Positions 1 to 8,931 of a stretch of DNA of 64,000 nt are shown here, piece after piece. This DNA is from Marinilabiliaceae bacterium. Its GTDB lineage: Bacteria > Bacteroidota > Bacteroidia > Bacteroidales > Marinilabiliaceae. The notes under the pieces are model-generated. The model saw only the letters and a program-made list of their open reading frames with translations. It was not told the origin of the DNA and did no database searches. The stretch is from positions 1 to 64,000 of the forward strand of contig JAFGBR010000054.1 in NCBI GenBank assembly GCA_016933045.1, read 5' to 3'. A program made the translations under genes and the position numbers. Numbering within the stretch: position 1 is the stretch's first letter; each line of letters begins with the position of its first letter.

Positions 1-53
1 CCTCAACAATTAAACTCCTCAAAAACTAAAACTTACAACAACAATTAACCAAA

Positions 54-140
54 ATGCAAATCAGCCTTTCCACCTTTAGGGGGAAACGGGAAAGGGGGTA
101 TAAACTTAATGTAAATCAGCCTTTCCACCTTTTTTGGGAA
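54..140 (+). repeat. Two tandem-oriented copies of a dispersed hairpin-forming repeat
   Basis: The gene-free first 286 bases hold two copies of one motif, at about 54-87 and 109-140. The shared core reads ATGCAAATCAGCCTTTCCAC (ATGTAAATC... in the second copy), followed by CTTT and a G-rich run. In the first copy CCTTTCC (65-71) can pair with GGAAAGG (89-95). A third copy in the same orientation lies at 3679-3712 beyond the Wzc gene. No coding sequence is visible here; the rest of 1-286 is A-rich leader. Presumed a dispersed intergenic repeat family of this genome. Confidence 0.7.
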
Positions 141-240
141 AAAAGTACATAAACAAAAATGCAAACAGCAAACCACCAAATAAATTTACCAATATCCCAT
201 AATTATTCACAAACAAACAACAAAAAGCACATTATTTAAC

Positions 241-248
241 TATTTTTG
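241..248 (+). promoter_or_regulatory. Bacteroidota-type -7 box for the export pair
   Basis: TATTTTTG matches the Bacteroidota primary sigma -7 consensus TAnnTTTG exactly and lies 38 bases before the start codon of the Wza-like gene. No clear TTTG -33 element is visible at the expected distance, so this is a moderate call. Confidence 0.4.
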
Positions 249-286
249 CATACTAAAAAAAATTAACTAACGTTACACCATAATCA

Positions 287-1099
287 ATGAATATCGTTAT
301 TAACAAAAATAAAAACATCAAAAAACTATACATACTCTATGTATTATTAACATTAATAACCATTGTTTCTTGCAGGCAAAAAAAAGAACTAACCTATTTC
401 AATAATTTAACCGACCAAGAACAACTAAGTACAACCTTAAAAGGAGAACTATACAAAATACAACCAAACGATATATTATATGTTGATATACAATCACTTA
501 ACCCCGAAATAAACACACTGTTTAACCCATCAAAAAATAGTGGTTTCAGTGGTGGAACAGAACAAAACTTTGGTACTCCTGCATCGCAATTTTTAAATGG
601 ATATACCGTTGATTTAAATGGCGAAGTTAATTTGCCCATATTAGGTAAAGTTGCAGTTAAATCACTAACAGTAGAGGAAGCAGAAAAAAAAATACAAACA
701 GCCTCTGATATGTTTTTAAAAGACGCCCCCGTAAAAGTAAAACTGTTAAGTTTTAAAATTACCGTAATGGGCGAAGTTAAAAAACCTGGCGTTTATTACA
801 ATTACAATAATTTTATGACCGTACTCGAAGCTTTAAGCATGGCTAATGGCGAAACCGATTACAGCACAATTAAAAATGTAATGGTAATACGTTCAAGCGA
901 TGAAGGATCGAAAGCCTACCGTATTGACCTTACCAAAAAGGATTTTATAAACTCACAAGCCTACTTCCTTCAACCAAACGATGTTGTATATATTGAACCC
1001 GACCGATATAAGAGTTTAAAAATAAACATGCCGGTCTATACCCTCATCATGTCAACAATATCTACACTGGTATTAATTTGGAACGTAGCACAAAACTAA
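287..1099 (+). CDS. Polysaccharide export lipoprotein (Wza/BexD-like)
   Basis: This 270-aa outer-membrane polysaccharide export protein begins with a hydrophobic signal ending in a lipobox-like VSC (Cys29), so it is probably lipidated. Residues about 55-165 form the Poly_export domain (the segment GYTVDLNGEVNLPILGKV is typical), followed by an SLBB-like domain (ITVMGEVKKPGVY to NDVVYIEP). The C-terminus is a single hydrophobic helix (about 250-268), the amphipathic or transmembrane exit helix of the family. The gene lies 34 bases before a Wzc-type autokinase, the usual pairing for capsule or exopolysaccharide secretion. No glycosyltransferase genes are next to it inside the window, so the polymer cannot be inferred. 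Confidence 0.9.
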   Translation: MNIVINKNKNIKKLYILYVLLTLITIVSCRQKKELTYFNNLTDQEQLSTTLKGELYKIQPNDILYVDIQSLNPEINTLFNPSKNSGFSGGTEQNFGTPASQFLNGYTVDLNGEVNLPILGKVAVKSLTVEEAEKKIQTASDMFLKDAPVKVKLLSFKITVMGEVKKPGVYYNYNNFMTVLEALSMANGETDYSTIKNVMVIRSSDEGSKAYRIDLTKKDFINSQAYFLQPNDVVYIEPDRYKSLKINMPVYTLIMSTISTLVLIWNVAQN

Positions 1100-1133
1100 T
1101 TACTTCATTATTATATTTTTAAGATTTAAAAAT

Positions 1134-3533
1134 ATGACTCAAAATATCGACGAACTGGCAGCCCTGTTAAAAGAAGAAGAAAGCATTGACATTAAAGAAT
1201 GGTTATACCGCTTTTTAAGTAACTGGTACTGGTTTGCTCTCTTTGGCATTTTAGGCTTATCACTTGCTTTTTTTATTAACAAAACAATTCCAGCATCGTA
1301 TGAAGTTTCTGGAACAATACTATTAAGTGATGAGAATAAATCGGGAGTTGAAACAATTTTTGAAGGTCTTAACTTTAAAAATAAAACCAACATCGAGAAT
1401 CACATGCTAATGTTACAGTCATACACTCTTAACCGCAAAACACTCGAAAATTTAAACTGGGAAGTATTTTGGTATCAAAAAGGGTTACTTAAAGATGTTA
1501 TTCTTTACAAAAACACCCCATATAAAATTCATTTAAACCACAATGCTTATAATATTACAAATGTAAAAATAACCATTGAACAAACAGGCAACAACACATT
1601 TCAACTTAATGCAACAGGAAACACAACAATTGATGGTGTAATGTGTGATATTGAAATTGATGAAAAAGGTTCATTTGGAACACCCGTTATAAGCAATAAC
1701 CTAAATTTAACTGTAAATCTGAGTGATGAACTAACACCCGACCCCGAAAAATCATACTACTTTATTATTAATGACATAAACCAGTTAACACGTAATTACC
1801 AAAAAGCACTATCTGTTACCCAAGCCACTAAAGAAGCCGATGGTATTCAATTTTCGTTAAAAGGGTCGCACCCAGGTCAAATGGTCGATTACCTCAATGA
1901 ACTAATGAAAGTTTACATTGCTTATGGCTTAGATCAAAAAAATAAAACATCGGAAAACACAGTTCGTTTTATCGATGCCCAACTCGATAACCTGGTTGAT
2001 TCATTAACACAGGCCGGTGAAAATTTCACTCGTTTCAGATCGCAAAAAGGTATTGTCGACCTAAGCCAGGAAGCCAGTCTGGTTATGGAAAAATTACAGA
2101 CCCTCGAAGAAGAAAAAAACACAGCCGGACAACGCCTCGAGTATTACAGAAATTTGCGCCAGTACATGGGTAACGCCGACCAGATGAAAGCCATTGTAGC
2201 TCCTTCGGTTGTTGGCATTACCGACCCAACACTTAACAGCCAGGTGATGAAACTGGCCGAATTATACCAGAAAAAAGTTTCTATTTCTTATGTAGCAAAA
2301 GAAAACAACCCCGGGTTATTAATGATTAACGAAGAAATAAAAACTACCATAAGCTCGCTCGATGAAAACCTAAGAAACTTACTTAATAACGCCGAAAATG
2401 AACTTGCTAGTCTTGATCGACGTTTCTCTGATGTTCAGTTACAGATGGCAGGTCTTCCTAAAACCGAACAAGAACTCATAAATATTAAACGTAGCTTCGA
2501 TTTAAATAACGAACTATATACTTTTTTACTCGAAAAACGAGCCGAAGCTGCTATTACAACAGCATCAAACGTACCCGATGCTCAAGTACTCGACCCTGCA
2601 CGTAAAGAAACTACAGTGCCTGTTGGCCCTAAAACAACACTCAACCTGTTAATAGGATTGATATTAGGCTTAGCAATTCCTTTTTTATTTATTATTCTTA
2701 CCGAATACTTTAATGATACAATACGTAACCGCGAAGAACTCGAAAAACAAAGTAAATTACCTTTTATTGGCGAAGTAGCTCACAACCAATACCAGGCAGA
2801 AATTCCGGTATTAAAACATCCTCGATCGGGCATTGCCGAAACATTTCGTGGGTTACGTGTTAACATACAATACCTGATTAAAGAAAATGATCCGAAAATT
2901 ATTGCCATTCACTCAATGATTCCCGGCGAGGGCAAAACATTTACAGCTCTTAACCTGGCATCTATTTTAGCCATTAACAACAAAAAAGTACTTCTGGTTG
3001 GTTGCGATCTGAGAAAACCTCGACTTCATCAAATTTTTGCTTCTAATAACGATAAAGGTCTGTCTAATTTTTTAATTGGTAAAGAATCTTTTGATGACAT
3101 AATTAAACCTACCGAACTTGAAACTTTGTTTTATGTTAATTCTGGCCCTATTCCCCCAAATCCATCCGAACTAATTAGCAATACCAACTTTTCTACATTT
3201 ATTGAACTAGCCTGGACTAACTTCGATTATGTTATTCTCGACAATGCCCCTGTTACCCTGGTAATTGATGGCTTAATAGTTAGCAAATATGCTTCTGTTA
3301 ACCTTATGGTTTTACGCCAGGCTTTTAGCCATAAAAAACAAATACAATACATTAACCAGTTAGCAGAAAAACAACAATTAAACAATATCGGCCTTATATT
3401 AAACGACACAGTACATCATAACTACGGAAAAGCTTATGGTGCTTACGGCTATGGTTATGGCTATTACGATGAAGCAAGTCCAGCATTAAGCATCAGGAAA
3501 CGTATACTTAAATACTTTATAAAGAATAGTTAA
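1134..3533 (+). CDS. Wzc-like polysaccharide co-polymerase / tyrosine autokinase
   Basis: This 799-aa inner-membrane protein controls chain length and export. An N-terminal Wzz-type domain follows a first membrane segment at about 34-50, then a long periplasmic coiled-coil region carries the GNVR-like zone. A second membrane segment sits near 502-525. The cytosolic BY-kinase has Walker A MIPGEGKTFTALN (about 593-605), Walker A' VLLVGCDLRKP (the usual first Asp is Gly) and Walker B VILDNAPV. The C-terminus has a tyrosine cluster, seven Tyr within YGKAYGAYGYGYGYY, the expected autophosphorylation tail. It acts with the upstream Wza-like lipoprotein; the two are almost certainly co-transcribed. 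Full length and intact. Confidence 0.93.
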   Translation: MTQNIDELAALLKEEESIDIKEWLYRFLSNWYWFALFGILGLSLAFFINKTIPASYEVSGTILLSDENKSGVETIFEGLNFKNKTNIENHMLMLQSYTLNRKTLENLNWEVFWYQKGLLKDVILYKNTPYKIHLNHNAYNITNVKITIEQTGNNTFQLNATGNTTIDGVMCDIEIDEKGSFGTPVISNNLNLTVNLSDELTPDPEKSYYFIINDINQLTRNYQKALSVTQATKEADGIQFSLKGSHPGQMVDYLNELMKVYIAYGLDQKNKTSENTVRFIDAQLDNLVDSLTQAGENFTRFRSQKGIVDLSQEASLVMEKLQTLEEEKNTAGQRLEYYRNLRQYMGNADQMKAIVAPSVVGITDPTLNSQVMKLAELYQKKVSISYVAKENNPGLLMINEEIKTTISSLDENLRNLLNNAENELASLDRRFSDVQLQMAGLPKTEQELINIKRSFDLNNELYTFLLEKRAEAAITTASNVPDAQVLDPARKETTVPVGPKTTLNLLIGLILGLAIPFLFIILTEYFNDTIRNREELEKQSKLPFIGEVAHNQYQAEIPVLKHPRSGIAETFRGLRVNIQYLIKENDPKIIAIHSMIPGEGKTFTALNLASILAINNKKVLLVGCDLRKPRLHQIFASNNDKGLSNFLIGKESFDDIIKPTELETLFYVNSGPIPPNPSELISNTNFSTFIELAWTNFDYVILDNAPVTLVIDGLIVSKYASVNLMVLRQAFSHKKQIQYINQLAEKQQLNNIGLILNDTVHHNYGKAYGAYGYGYGYYDEASPALSIRKRILKYFIKNS

Positions 3534-3624
3534 TAGCTTGTGGATTAGTTATTTATTAAACCACCCATTACTGACGAGCTTTTAATATACGTAATGTGTC
3601 CAAAATATAGTTGAAGAATTAATT

Positions 3625-3712
3625 TCACACACCCCTTGCCCCTCTCCAGAGGGGAATAAGAAACCTCAATTAACATAGATGCAAATCAGCCTTTCCACCT
3701 TTGGGGGGAAAC
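3625..3712 (+). repeat. Dispersed repeat: GC palindrome plus third copy of the 54-140 motif
   Basis: The 207 bases between the converging Wzc and gatB-aspS genes hold a C/G-rich palindrome CCCCTCTCCAGAGGGG (3639-3654) and, at 3679-3712, a third copy of the ATGCAAATCAGCCTTTCCAC motif seen at 54 and 109, in the same orientation. The palindrome could act as a bidirectional terminator but lacks a T-run. Short sequences of this kind are common dispersed intergenic repeats in Bacteroidota. No gene is seen here. Confidence 0.65.
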
Positions 3713-3740
3713 AGAAAATGGATATATCAACTAAAAAACA

Positions 3741-6700
3741 CTACTTATTATCATCAAGTTTTGCAGTCGATTTAACATTAGCCTCTAAAATCTTTTTCTC
3801 CGAAAGAAACGATGGTGCATTAAACATCAAATCTTCACCCGATCCTGTTTTAGGATAAGCAATTACATCGCGTATTGATGGGCGTTTTTCCAATATCATA
3901 ATCAAACGATCCACTCCCCATGCAATACCGCCATGTGGTGGTGCTCCATACTGAAATGCATCATACATATGTCCAACGCTCTTACGCATCTCATCCTTAT
4001 CGTATCCCATATTACGATATGTAGCTTCGAGGATTTCTGATTTATGTGCACGAACTGACCCACCTCCTATCTCAAAACCATTTAATATTAAATCGTACTG
4101 TTGAGAAATAATTTCACCAATATTCTCACCTTTCATGTGATTCTCAATATCCTCTTTTTTAGGCATTGAAAATGGATTATGCGAAAAAGTCCAATTTCCT
4201 TCATCGGTTTTCTCAAACAATGGAAAATCGATTACCCATGCCGGACACAACTCTTTAGGATTAATCAATCTCAACATTTGGGCTAATTCCTGACGCACAG
4301 CATCCAATGCCTTATTTGCAGTTTTATAATCGGCTGCCGAAAAGAATACAATATCGCCAACAACAGCTTTTGTTCTCTCAATAATTCTGGCTGCAATATC
4401 TTCTCCCAGATATTTAATAATTGGCGATTGCAGATCGTTATCGTTTACAATAATATATGCTAAACCTCCAAGTCCGTGCTCCTGAGCAACAGATGTCAAT
4501 TTCTCAATCTGACCTTTCGACAATCGTTTATCCGAAAGCTTACCATCAACCTTAATACACTTAACAATACCTCCATCTTCAATAGGCTTCACAAAAACCT
4601 GGAATGATGTATCTTTAACTATATCGGTAATATCTTCCATCTCCAAACCATAACGTAAGTCGGGACGGTCGCAACCGTATTTATCCATCGCCTCTTTATA
4701 GGTAATAATTCGGAATGGATTCAATTTCCATTTATCGCCATAAACCTGCTTAACCACTTCGTTGAACAATCGGGTGTTCAAATCCATGATGTCCTTCATA
4801 CTAACAAAAGCCATCTCCATATCCAACTGAGTAAACTCGGGTTGACGATCGCCTCGCGAATCCTCATCGCGGAAACACCTTGCTACCTGGAAATAACGAT
4901 CGAAACCACCTACCATAAGCATTTGCTTAAACTGCTGAGGTGCTTGTGGTAACGTATAAAATTTACCCGGATATTTACGACTTGGAACAATAAATTCTCT
5001 TGCTCCTTCATCGGTTCCTGCACTTAATATTGGCGTTTCAATTTCAAAAAACCGCTCTGAATCGAGAATATCTCGAATCAACTTAAGTACTTTATGCCGA
5101 TTAACGATTGCTTTTCTTACATCGCTATTTCTATGATCGAGAAACTTGTATTTAAAACGAACATTTTCTGATGTTTGAGTTGCCCTGCGTATTTCGAAAG
5201 GCAAAGTGCGCGACAAATTCAAAAGCTTTAATTCTCTTGCATCCATCTCAATTTTTCCGGTTCGTATTCCCGGGTTGTAATCATCTTCACCTCGTTTAAC
5301 AATGATTCCTTTAACCATTATTACCGATTCGTGATGTATCTTGGCTACTTCGTGTATCTTATCAAAATTCTCTCTACTCAATCTTATTTGGAATATTTCG
5401 TGACTCGAATCGCGTAAATCAATAAACACCAAATCGCCATGATCGCGCAAACTGGAAACCCAACCCGACAATGTCACTTCCGAATCCAAACTTCCATCTG
5501 ACAACTGCGATATAAGATGGGTTCGATACTCATCTTCAATTACAACTGCAGTTGGTTTATAATCATCGTAAGCAGAATCGAATGATTTAAAACCATCCTG
5601 TTCAACTTCTTTTGTTTCTTTTAAATCCCCTGTTAATAAAGCACTTACAGATAGCTTCGCTATAATTTTTTCGCGAATAACTTTTCCGGCAACTCCTTTT
5701 CCTGTTTTTGCCAATACTTTACCCACTAAAATACCGGCTTTACCTTGATTTCCATTTTTAATATCAGCTGCCACATCCGTGTTTTCAGCCAATACTTCGT
5801 CAATACTGGAATCAATCTTTTCTTCTGATATACTATTCTCTTCGAAATACTTTTTATAATCAAACGAACTGTTTTCCAATAATTGCTTTAACGAATTCTG
5901 CAACAACACTATGGAAATAGTTTCCTCTTTAAACTGCTGAAATATTTTTGCAAAATCATCAATATTATCAACTCTCGAATAATCATCAGCCTTAAGATTA
6001 TTGGTCAATGTTTTTGCAACAAACAATGGATCATTTACTTCTTTGTTTATCCCCAAAAATACTTTTGAACGTATTGCATCCGACGTGAAAAATTTAGCAT
6101 CCTGCGGTCGAACACCTCCTTTTATTAAAGTTGTTTCTATCGAAAAGGGCAACAAACTGGCATCTACATTTATCGAATCAATTTCTTCCTTAATGTTCAC
6201 GAACGGAATGTCGGGCTCTAAAGCATACCGATAATCGGCCGCAAACTCTTTTTTTCGCATTGTCTTTGTCTGCTTCAAATCAGCATCGAACAATACAGTA
6301 CTCTGTTCAGGTCGGGGTGTATTATGCGTCTTAAAATATTCGAACTGTTTTGTTACTTCCTCTACTGTTGCCTCAATTATAAACTTAAACGAGTTGAGGT
6401 TTTTTATCTCGGCGCGAGGATTCAAATCATTAGTTCCTTTTTTACGTAACGACACACTCACATCGCTTTTAAACTCTCCTTTTTCGAGGTTAGCATCCGA
6501 AATTTGAAGGTTTTGAACTATACGCTGTAAATACTGTGCATAAGTGGCAGCATCCTGAATATTATGTATACAAGGCTTTGTTACAACCTCAATTAATGGC
6601 ACGCCACCTTTATTAAAATCAACCAATGTTTGTTTGCGCTCGTGAACAAGTTTTGCGGCATCCTCCTCTATGTGAACCTGTTCAAGCTCGACTGTAAATG

Positions 6701-7079
6701 TTGTACCATCATTTCGGTAACACTCTACTCGTCCATCGGGTATTATTGGACGCTGAAACTGTGTTAACTGAAAATTCTTTGGCAAATCGGGATACTCGTA
6801 ATGTTTACGATCCCAACAAATTACTGAGTTTTTAAAACTCGACTGAACGGCTTTTCCAAAGTATATTGCTTTTCGAACAGCCTCTTTGTTTACTGCAGGC
6901 AACACACCCATTTGCCCGGTACATACAGGACAAATATTAGTATTTGGCTGATCAGTTTCCTGGTTTGGACATGCGCAAAATAACTTGGTAGATGTGTTCA
7001 ATCTTATATGTGTCTCAAGGCCAATAACAACCTCCAAACCACTCAAATCCAACTCCTTAATTAATTGATCTATTTCCAT
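3741..7079 (-). CDS. gatB-aspS: GatB-AspRS fusion (amidotransferase subunit B / aspartyl-tRNA synthetase)
   Basis: One uninterrupted 1112-aa ORF joins two complete enzymes. Residues 1-477 are GatB: LEVVIGLETHIRLNT, zinc-type cysteines C35, C37, C50 and C53, the core ending near 300, then the helical and YqeY-like tail (GNQGKAGILVGKVLAKTGKG, about 443-462) that holds tRNA. About 40 linker residues follow. Residues 518-1112 are bacterial AspRS: OB-fold anticodon domain (about 518-625), motif 2 around FRDED (736-740), a GAD insertion (about 800-925), and motif 3 GIAWGVDRL (1051-1059). Neither half is truncated. GatB converts misacylated Asp-tRNA(Asn) or Glu-tRNA(Gln) to the amide with GatA and GatC. 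The start overlaps the gatA stop as TAATG, so translation is coupled. His547 in RDHG sits where discriminating AspRS usually has Leu, which favours a non-discriminating enzyme. Confidence 0.96.
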   Translation of the reverse strand: MEIDQLIKELDLSGLEVVIGLETHIRLNTSTKLFCACPNQETDQPNTNICPVCTGQMGVLPAVNKEAVRKAIYFGKAVQSSFKNSVICWDRKHYEYPDLPKNFQLTQFQRPIIPDGRVECYRNDGTTFTVELEQVHIEEDAAKLVHERKQTLVDFNKGGVPLIEVVTKPCIHNIQDAATYAQYLQRIVQNLQISDANLEKGEFKSDVSVSLRKKGTNDLNPRAEIKNLNSFKFIIEATVEEVTKQFEYFKTHNTPRPEQSTVLFDADLKQTKTMRKKEFAADYRYALEPDIPFVNIKEEIDSINVDASLLPFSIETTLIKGGVRPQDAKFFTSDAIRSKVFLGINKEVNDPLFVAKTLTNNLKADDYSRVDNIDDFAKIFQQFKEETISIVLLQNSLKQLLENSSFDYKKYFEENSISEEKIDSSIDEVLAENTDVAADIKNGNQGKAGILVGKVLAKTGKGVAGKVIREKIIAKLSVSALLTGDLKETKEVEQDGFKSFDSAYDDYKPTAVVIEDEYRTHLISQLSDGSLDSEVTLSGWVSSLRDHGDLVFIDLRDSSHEIFQIRLSRENFDKIHEVAKIHHESVIMVKGIIVKRGEDDYNPGIRTGKIEMDARELKLLNLSRTLPFEIRRATQTSENVRFKYKFLDHRNSDVRKAIVNRHKVLKLIRDILDSERFFEIETPILSAGTDEGAREFIVPSRKYPGKFYTLPQAPQQFKQMLMVGGFDRYFQVARCFRDEDSRGDRQPEFTQLDMEMAFVSMKDIMDLNTRLFNEVVKQVYGDKWKLNPFRIITYKEAMDKYGCDRPDLRYGLEMEDITDIVKDTSFQVFVKPIEDGGIVKCIKVDGKLSDKRLSKGQIEKLTSVAQEHGLGGLAYIIVNDNDLQSPIIKYLGEDIAARIIERTKAVVGDIVFFSAADYKTANKALDAVRQELAQMLRLINPKELCPAWVIDFPLFEKTDEGNWTFSHNPFSMPKKEDIENHMKGENIGEIISQQYDLILNGFEIGGGSVRAHKSEILEATYRNMGYDKDEMRKSVGHMYDAFQYGAPPHGGIAWGVDRLIMILEKRPSIRDVIAYPKTGSGEDLMFNAPSFLSEKKILEANVKSTAKLDDNK

Positions 7080-8488
7080 TATTCAACGATGTCTTTTATA
7101 TATTTAGCAAACTTCAAAATCTTTTCTTCCTGCCCTTTAGCCGATGTTATCTGTATTCCTGTTTCGGTTACCAACGGTGATGTTAATGTTGGTAATCCTC
7201 CAAGACTAAACCCTACGGTATATGCATCAGACAAATACATAGCCAATGGATCTTTAAGCGTCTCTCCTATTTTAGGTGGTTTGCCTGTTGAAACAGGCGA
7301 AAGAATAATATCAACTTCAGTAAACTCTTTATCGAACTGCTCTTTTATTTGCTCGCGAAGAGTTCTGGCTTTCAAATAAATCTCTTCGGCATGTCCATGC
7401 GACAATACCTGGTTACCTCCTACAATACGTCGCTTTGTCTCTTCTGTGAAATTCTCCGAACGAGTAATTGCATACCCCTCTTTTAAACTGTCACTCGAAT
7501 GGCGCACTCCATAGTTGGTTCCATCCAAACGTGCAAGGTTCGAAGCTGTTTCGGCCATTGCCAACATGTAATATGTCGAAACCAATATATTTCCATCGAA
7601 AAAATCAAGCTCTTTAACCTCTACACCATTTGATTTTAATGTTTCAATAAACTTTATAAAATCCTTTTTTAACTCAGGATCTAATGCCTTATTTTCGATG
7701 AAATTTTTGTAATATCCTATTTTAAACTCGTTTCCTCTTATTTGTTTCTCTATAACACCTAACGATATCTGCTCCGATTCAAAACTGGTTTGATCGTGAT
7801 AATCCTTACCACTCATCACATTCAATAACAAAAGAATATCTTCGAGACTTTTTGATATAGGCCCAACACAATCGGTTGATGATGCATAAGCCATTAATCC
7901 ATATCGCGATATCCGACCATAAGTAGGCTTTAAACCATAAACCTTATTGTATCCTGCCGGTTGACGAATTGAACCTCCCGTATCGCCTCCAATTGAAAAA
8001 ACTGTATACCCTTTTGCCACATTAACAGCACTGCCTCCACTCGAACCTCCGGCTACCAACTCTTCATTTAATGCATTTTTCGATGCCCCAAAAACTGTAT
8101 TTTCAGTACTGCTTCCATGTCCGAAACTATCACAATTCTCTTTAACAATTGGTATTGCACCTGCATCTAATAACTTTTGAATGGCTGTAGCTGTATAGGG
8201 TGATTTGTAGTTACGTAAAAAATCGGAACTGGCCGATGCATATTGACCTTGCAACAGATAAACATCTTTTATACCAAAAGGAATTCCTTCAAATAAACCT
8301 ATCTCTTCTCCGTTCTTTATCTTCTCATCAACCTTCGAGGCTCTTTCCATTGCAAATTCTGTTAACAGGTAATTTGCAGTATTATTAGAGCTGTTTTTTA
8401 ACGCTTTCAACCTCTCTTGTATCAACTGTACACAAGATATTTTGCCTGCTTTAAGATCTTCGTGTACTTTAACTATTTCTGAACTCAT
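7079..8488 (-). CDS. gatA: Asp/Glu-tRNA amidotransferase subunit A
   Basis: This 469-aa amidase-signature glutaminase releases ammonia from Gln for GatB. The Ser-cisSer-Lys machinery is visible: Lys in GIKDVYL, the glycine/serine-rich GGSSGGSAVNVAKG, and GGDTGGSIRQPAG carrying the nucleophile. Length is typical (about 480). It starts 3 bases after gatC ends, and its stop overlaps the start of the gatB-aspS fusion (TAATG), so the three genes form one operon gatC-gatA-gatB::aspS. Confidence 0.96.
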   Translation of the reverse strand: MSSEIVKVHEDLKAGKISCVQLIQERLKALKNSSNNTANYLLTEFAMERASKVDEKIKNGEEIGLFEGIPFGIKDVYLLQGQYASASSDFLRNYKSPYTATAIQKLLDAGAIPIVKENCDSFGHGSSTENTVFGASKNALNEELVAGGSSGGSAVNVAKGYTVFSIGGDTGGSIRQPAGYNKVYGLKPTYGRISRYGLMAYASSTDCVGPISKSLEDILLLLNVMSGKDYHDQTSFESEQISLGVIEKQIRGNEFKIGYYKNFIENKALDPELKKDFIKFIETLKSNGVEVKELDFFDGNILVSTYYMLAMAETASNLARLDGTNYGVRHSSDSLKEGYAITRSENFTEETKRRIVGGNQVLSHGHAEEIYLKARTLREQIKEQFDKEFTEVDIILSPVSTGKPPKIGETLKDPLAMYLSDAYTVGFSLGGLPTLTSPLVTETGIQITSAKGQEEKILKFAKYIKDIVE

Positions 8489-8491
8489 TTG

Positions 8492-8767
8492 TTAATCCTC
8501 AATTACTTTTGATACAACCAAAAATCCTTTTTTTTCTTTCGGAAAGTTTTCTCTTATCAATCGACGCTCTTCTTCAGAACTGGCAATTACAACATCATCG
8601 CGTAAACTGTTTAATGATACAGCACTTTGAACGCCCGATTGTAAAAAATCACCACCACTACTTAAAGGAACAGCCTTTTTTATTACCTCAAATAATTCAT
8701 TTACTGCTTCCGAAGACTTTGCACCTTTAATACTCGACAAAACCTCCAATGTCATTATCTTGCTCAT
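8492..8767 (-). CDS. gatC: Asp/Glu-tRNA amidotransferase subunit C
   Basis: This small helical GatC of 91 aa wraps around GatA and stabilises the complex. The sequence begins MSKIMTLEVLSSIKGAKSSE and contains a central SGGDFLQSGVQ and DDVVIASSEEERRLIRENFP, which corresponds to the conserved acidic loop LRxD of the family; the C-terminus FLVVSKVIED matches the usual xFxVPKVIE ending. The family is poorly conserved, so the call rests partly on position directly before gatA (3-base gap). I chose the ATG at 8767; a TTG two codons upstream (8773) would add only Met-Ala. First gene of the operon, so its promoter should lie just beyond 8767. Confidence 0.85.
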   Translation of the reverse strand: MSKIMTLEVLSSIKGAKSSEAVNELFEVIKKAVPLSSGGDFLQSGVQSAVSLNSLRDDVVIASSEEERRLIRENFPKEKKGFLVVSKVIED

Positions 8768-8848
8768 TGCCAATAATTTACTCGCTATAAAAAATGTAAT
8801 ATTTGGTCTGTTTGATTTTTTAACAAAAAGAATGTCCCAAAATTTCTC

Positions 8849-8931
8849 TTGAGACAGTCATCAACCTTTTTTAAATTGAATATTTTATTTCAATTGATTC
8901 ATTTTTAGGTTGAAAAGGGACGTCTTCTCAA
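8849..8931. repeat. 83-bp imperfect palindrome upstream of gatC
   Basis: Three nested inverted repeats share nearly the same centre: TTGAGA (8849-8854) with TCTCAA (8926-8931), TCAACC (8861-8866) with GGTTGA (8908-8913), and AATTGAA (8874-8880) with TTCAATT (8889-8895). GTCCC (8835-8839) and GGGAC (8917-8921) add outer complementarity. It lies in the 640-base space between the gatC start and the next plus-strand gene. It might be a small non-autonomous element remnant or a structured 5' leader of gatC. No transposase is nearby. Confidence 0.5.

Noticed and set aside
1-3740. Composite transposon or genomic island around the polysaccharide export genes
   Set aside because: The flanking repeats are short, lack terminal inverted repeats and no transposase or integrase is present.
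8768-8773. TTG start two codons before gatC ATG
   Set aside because: It adds only Met-Ala; the ATG at 8767 is the simpler start.
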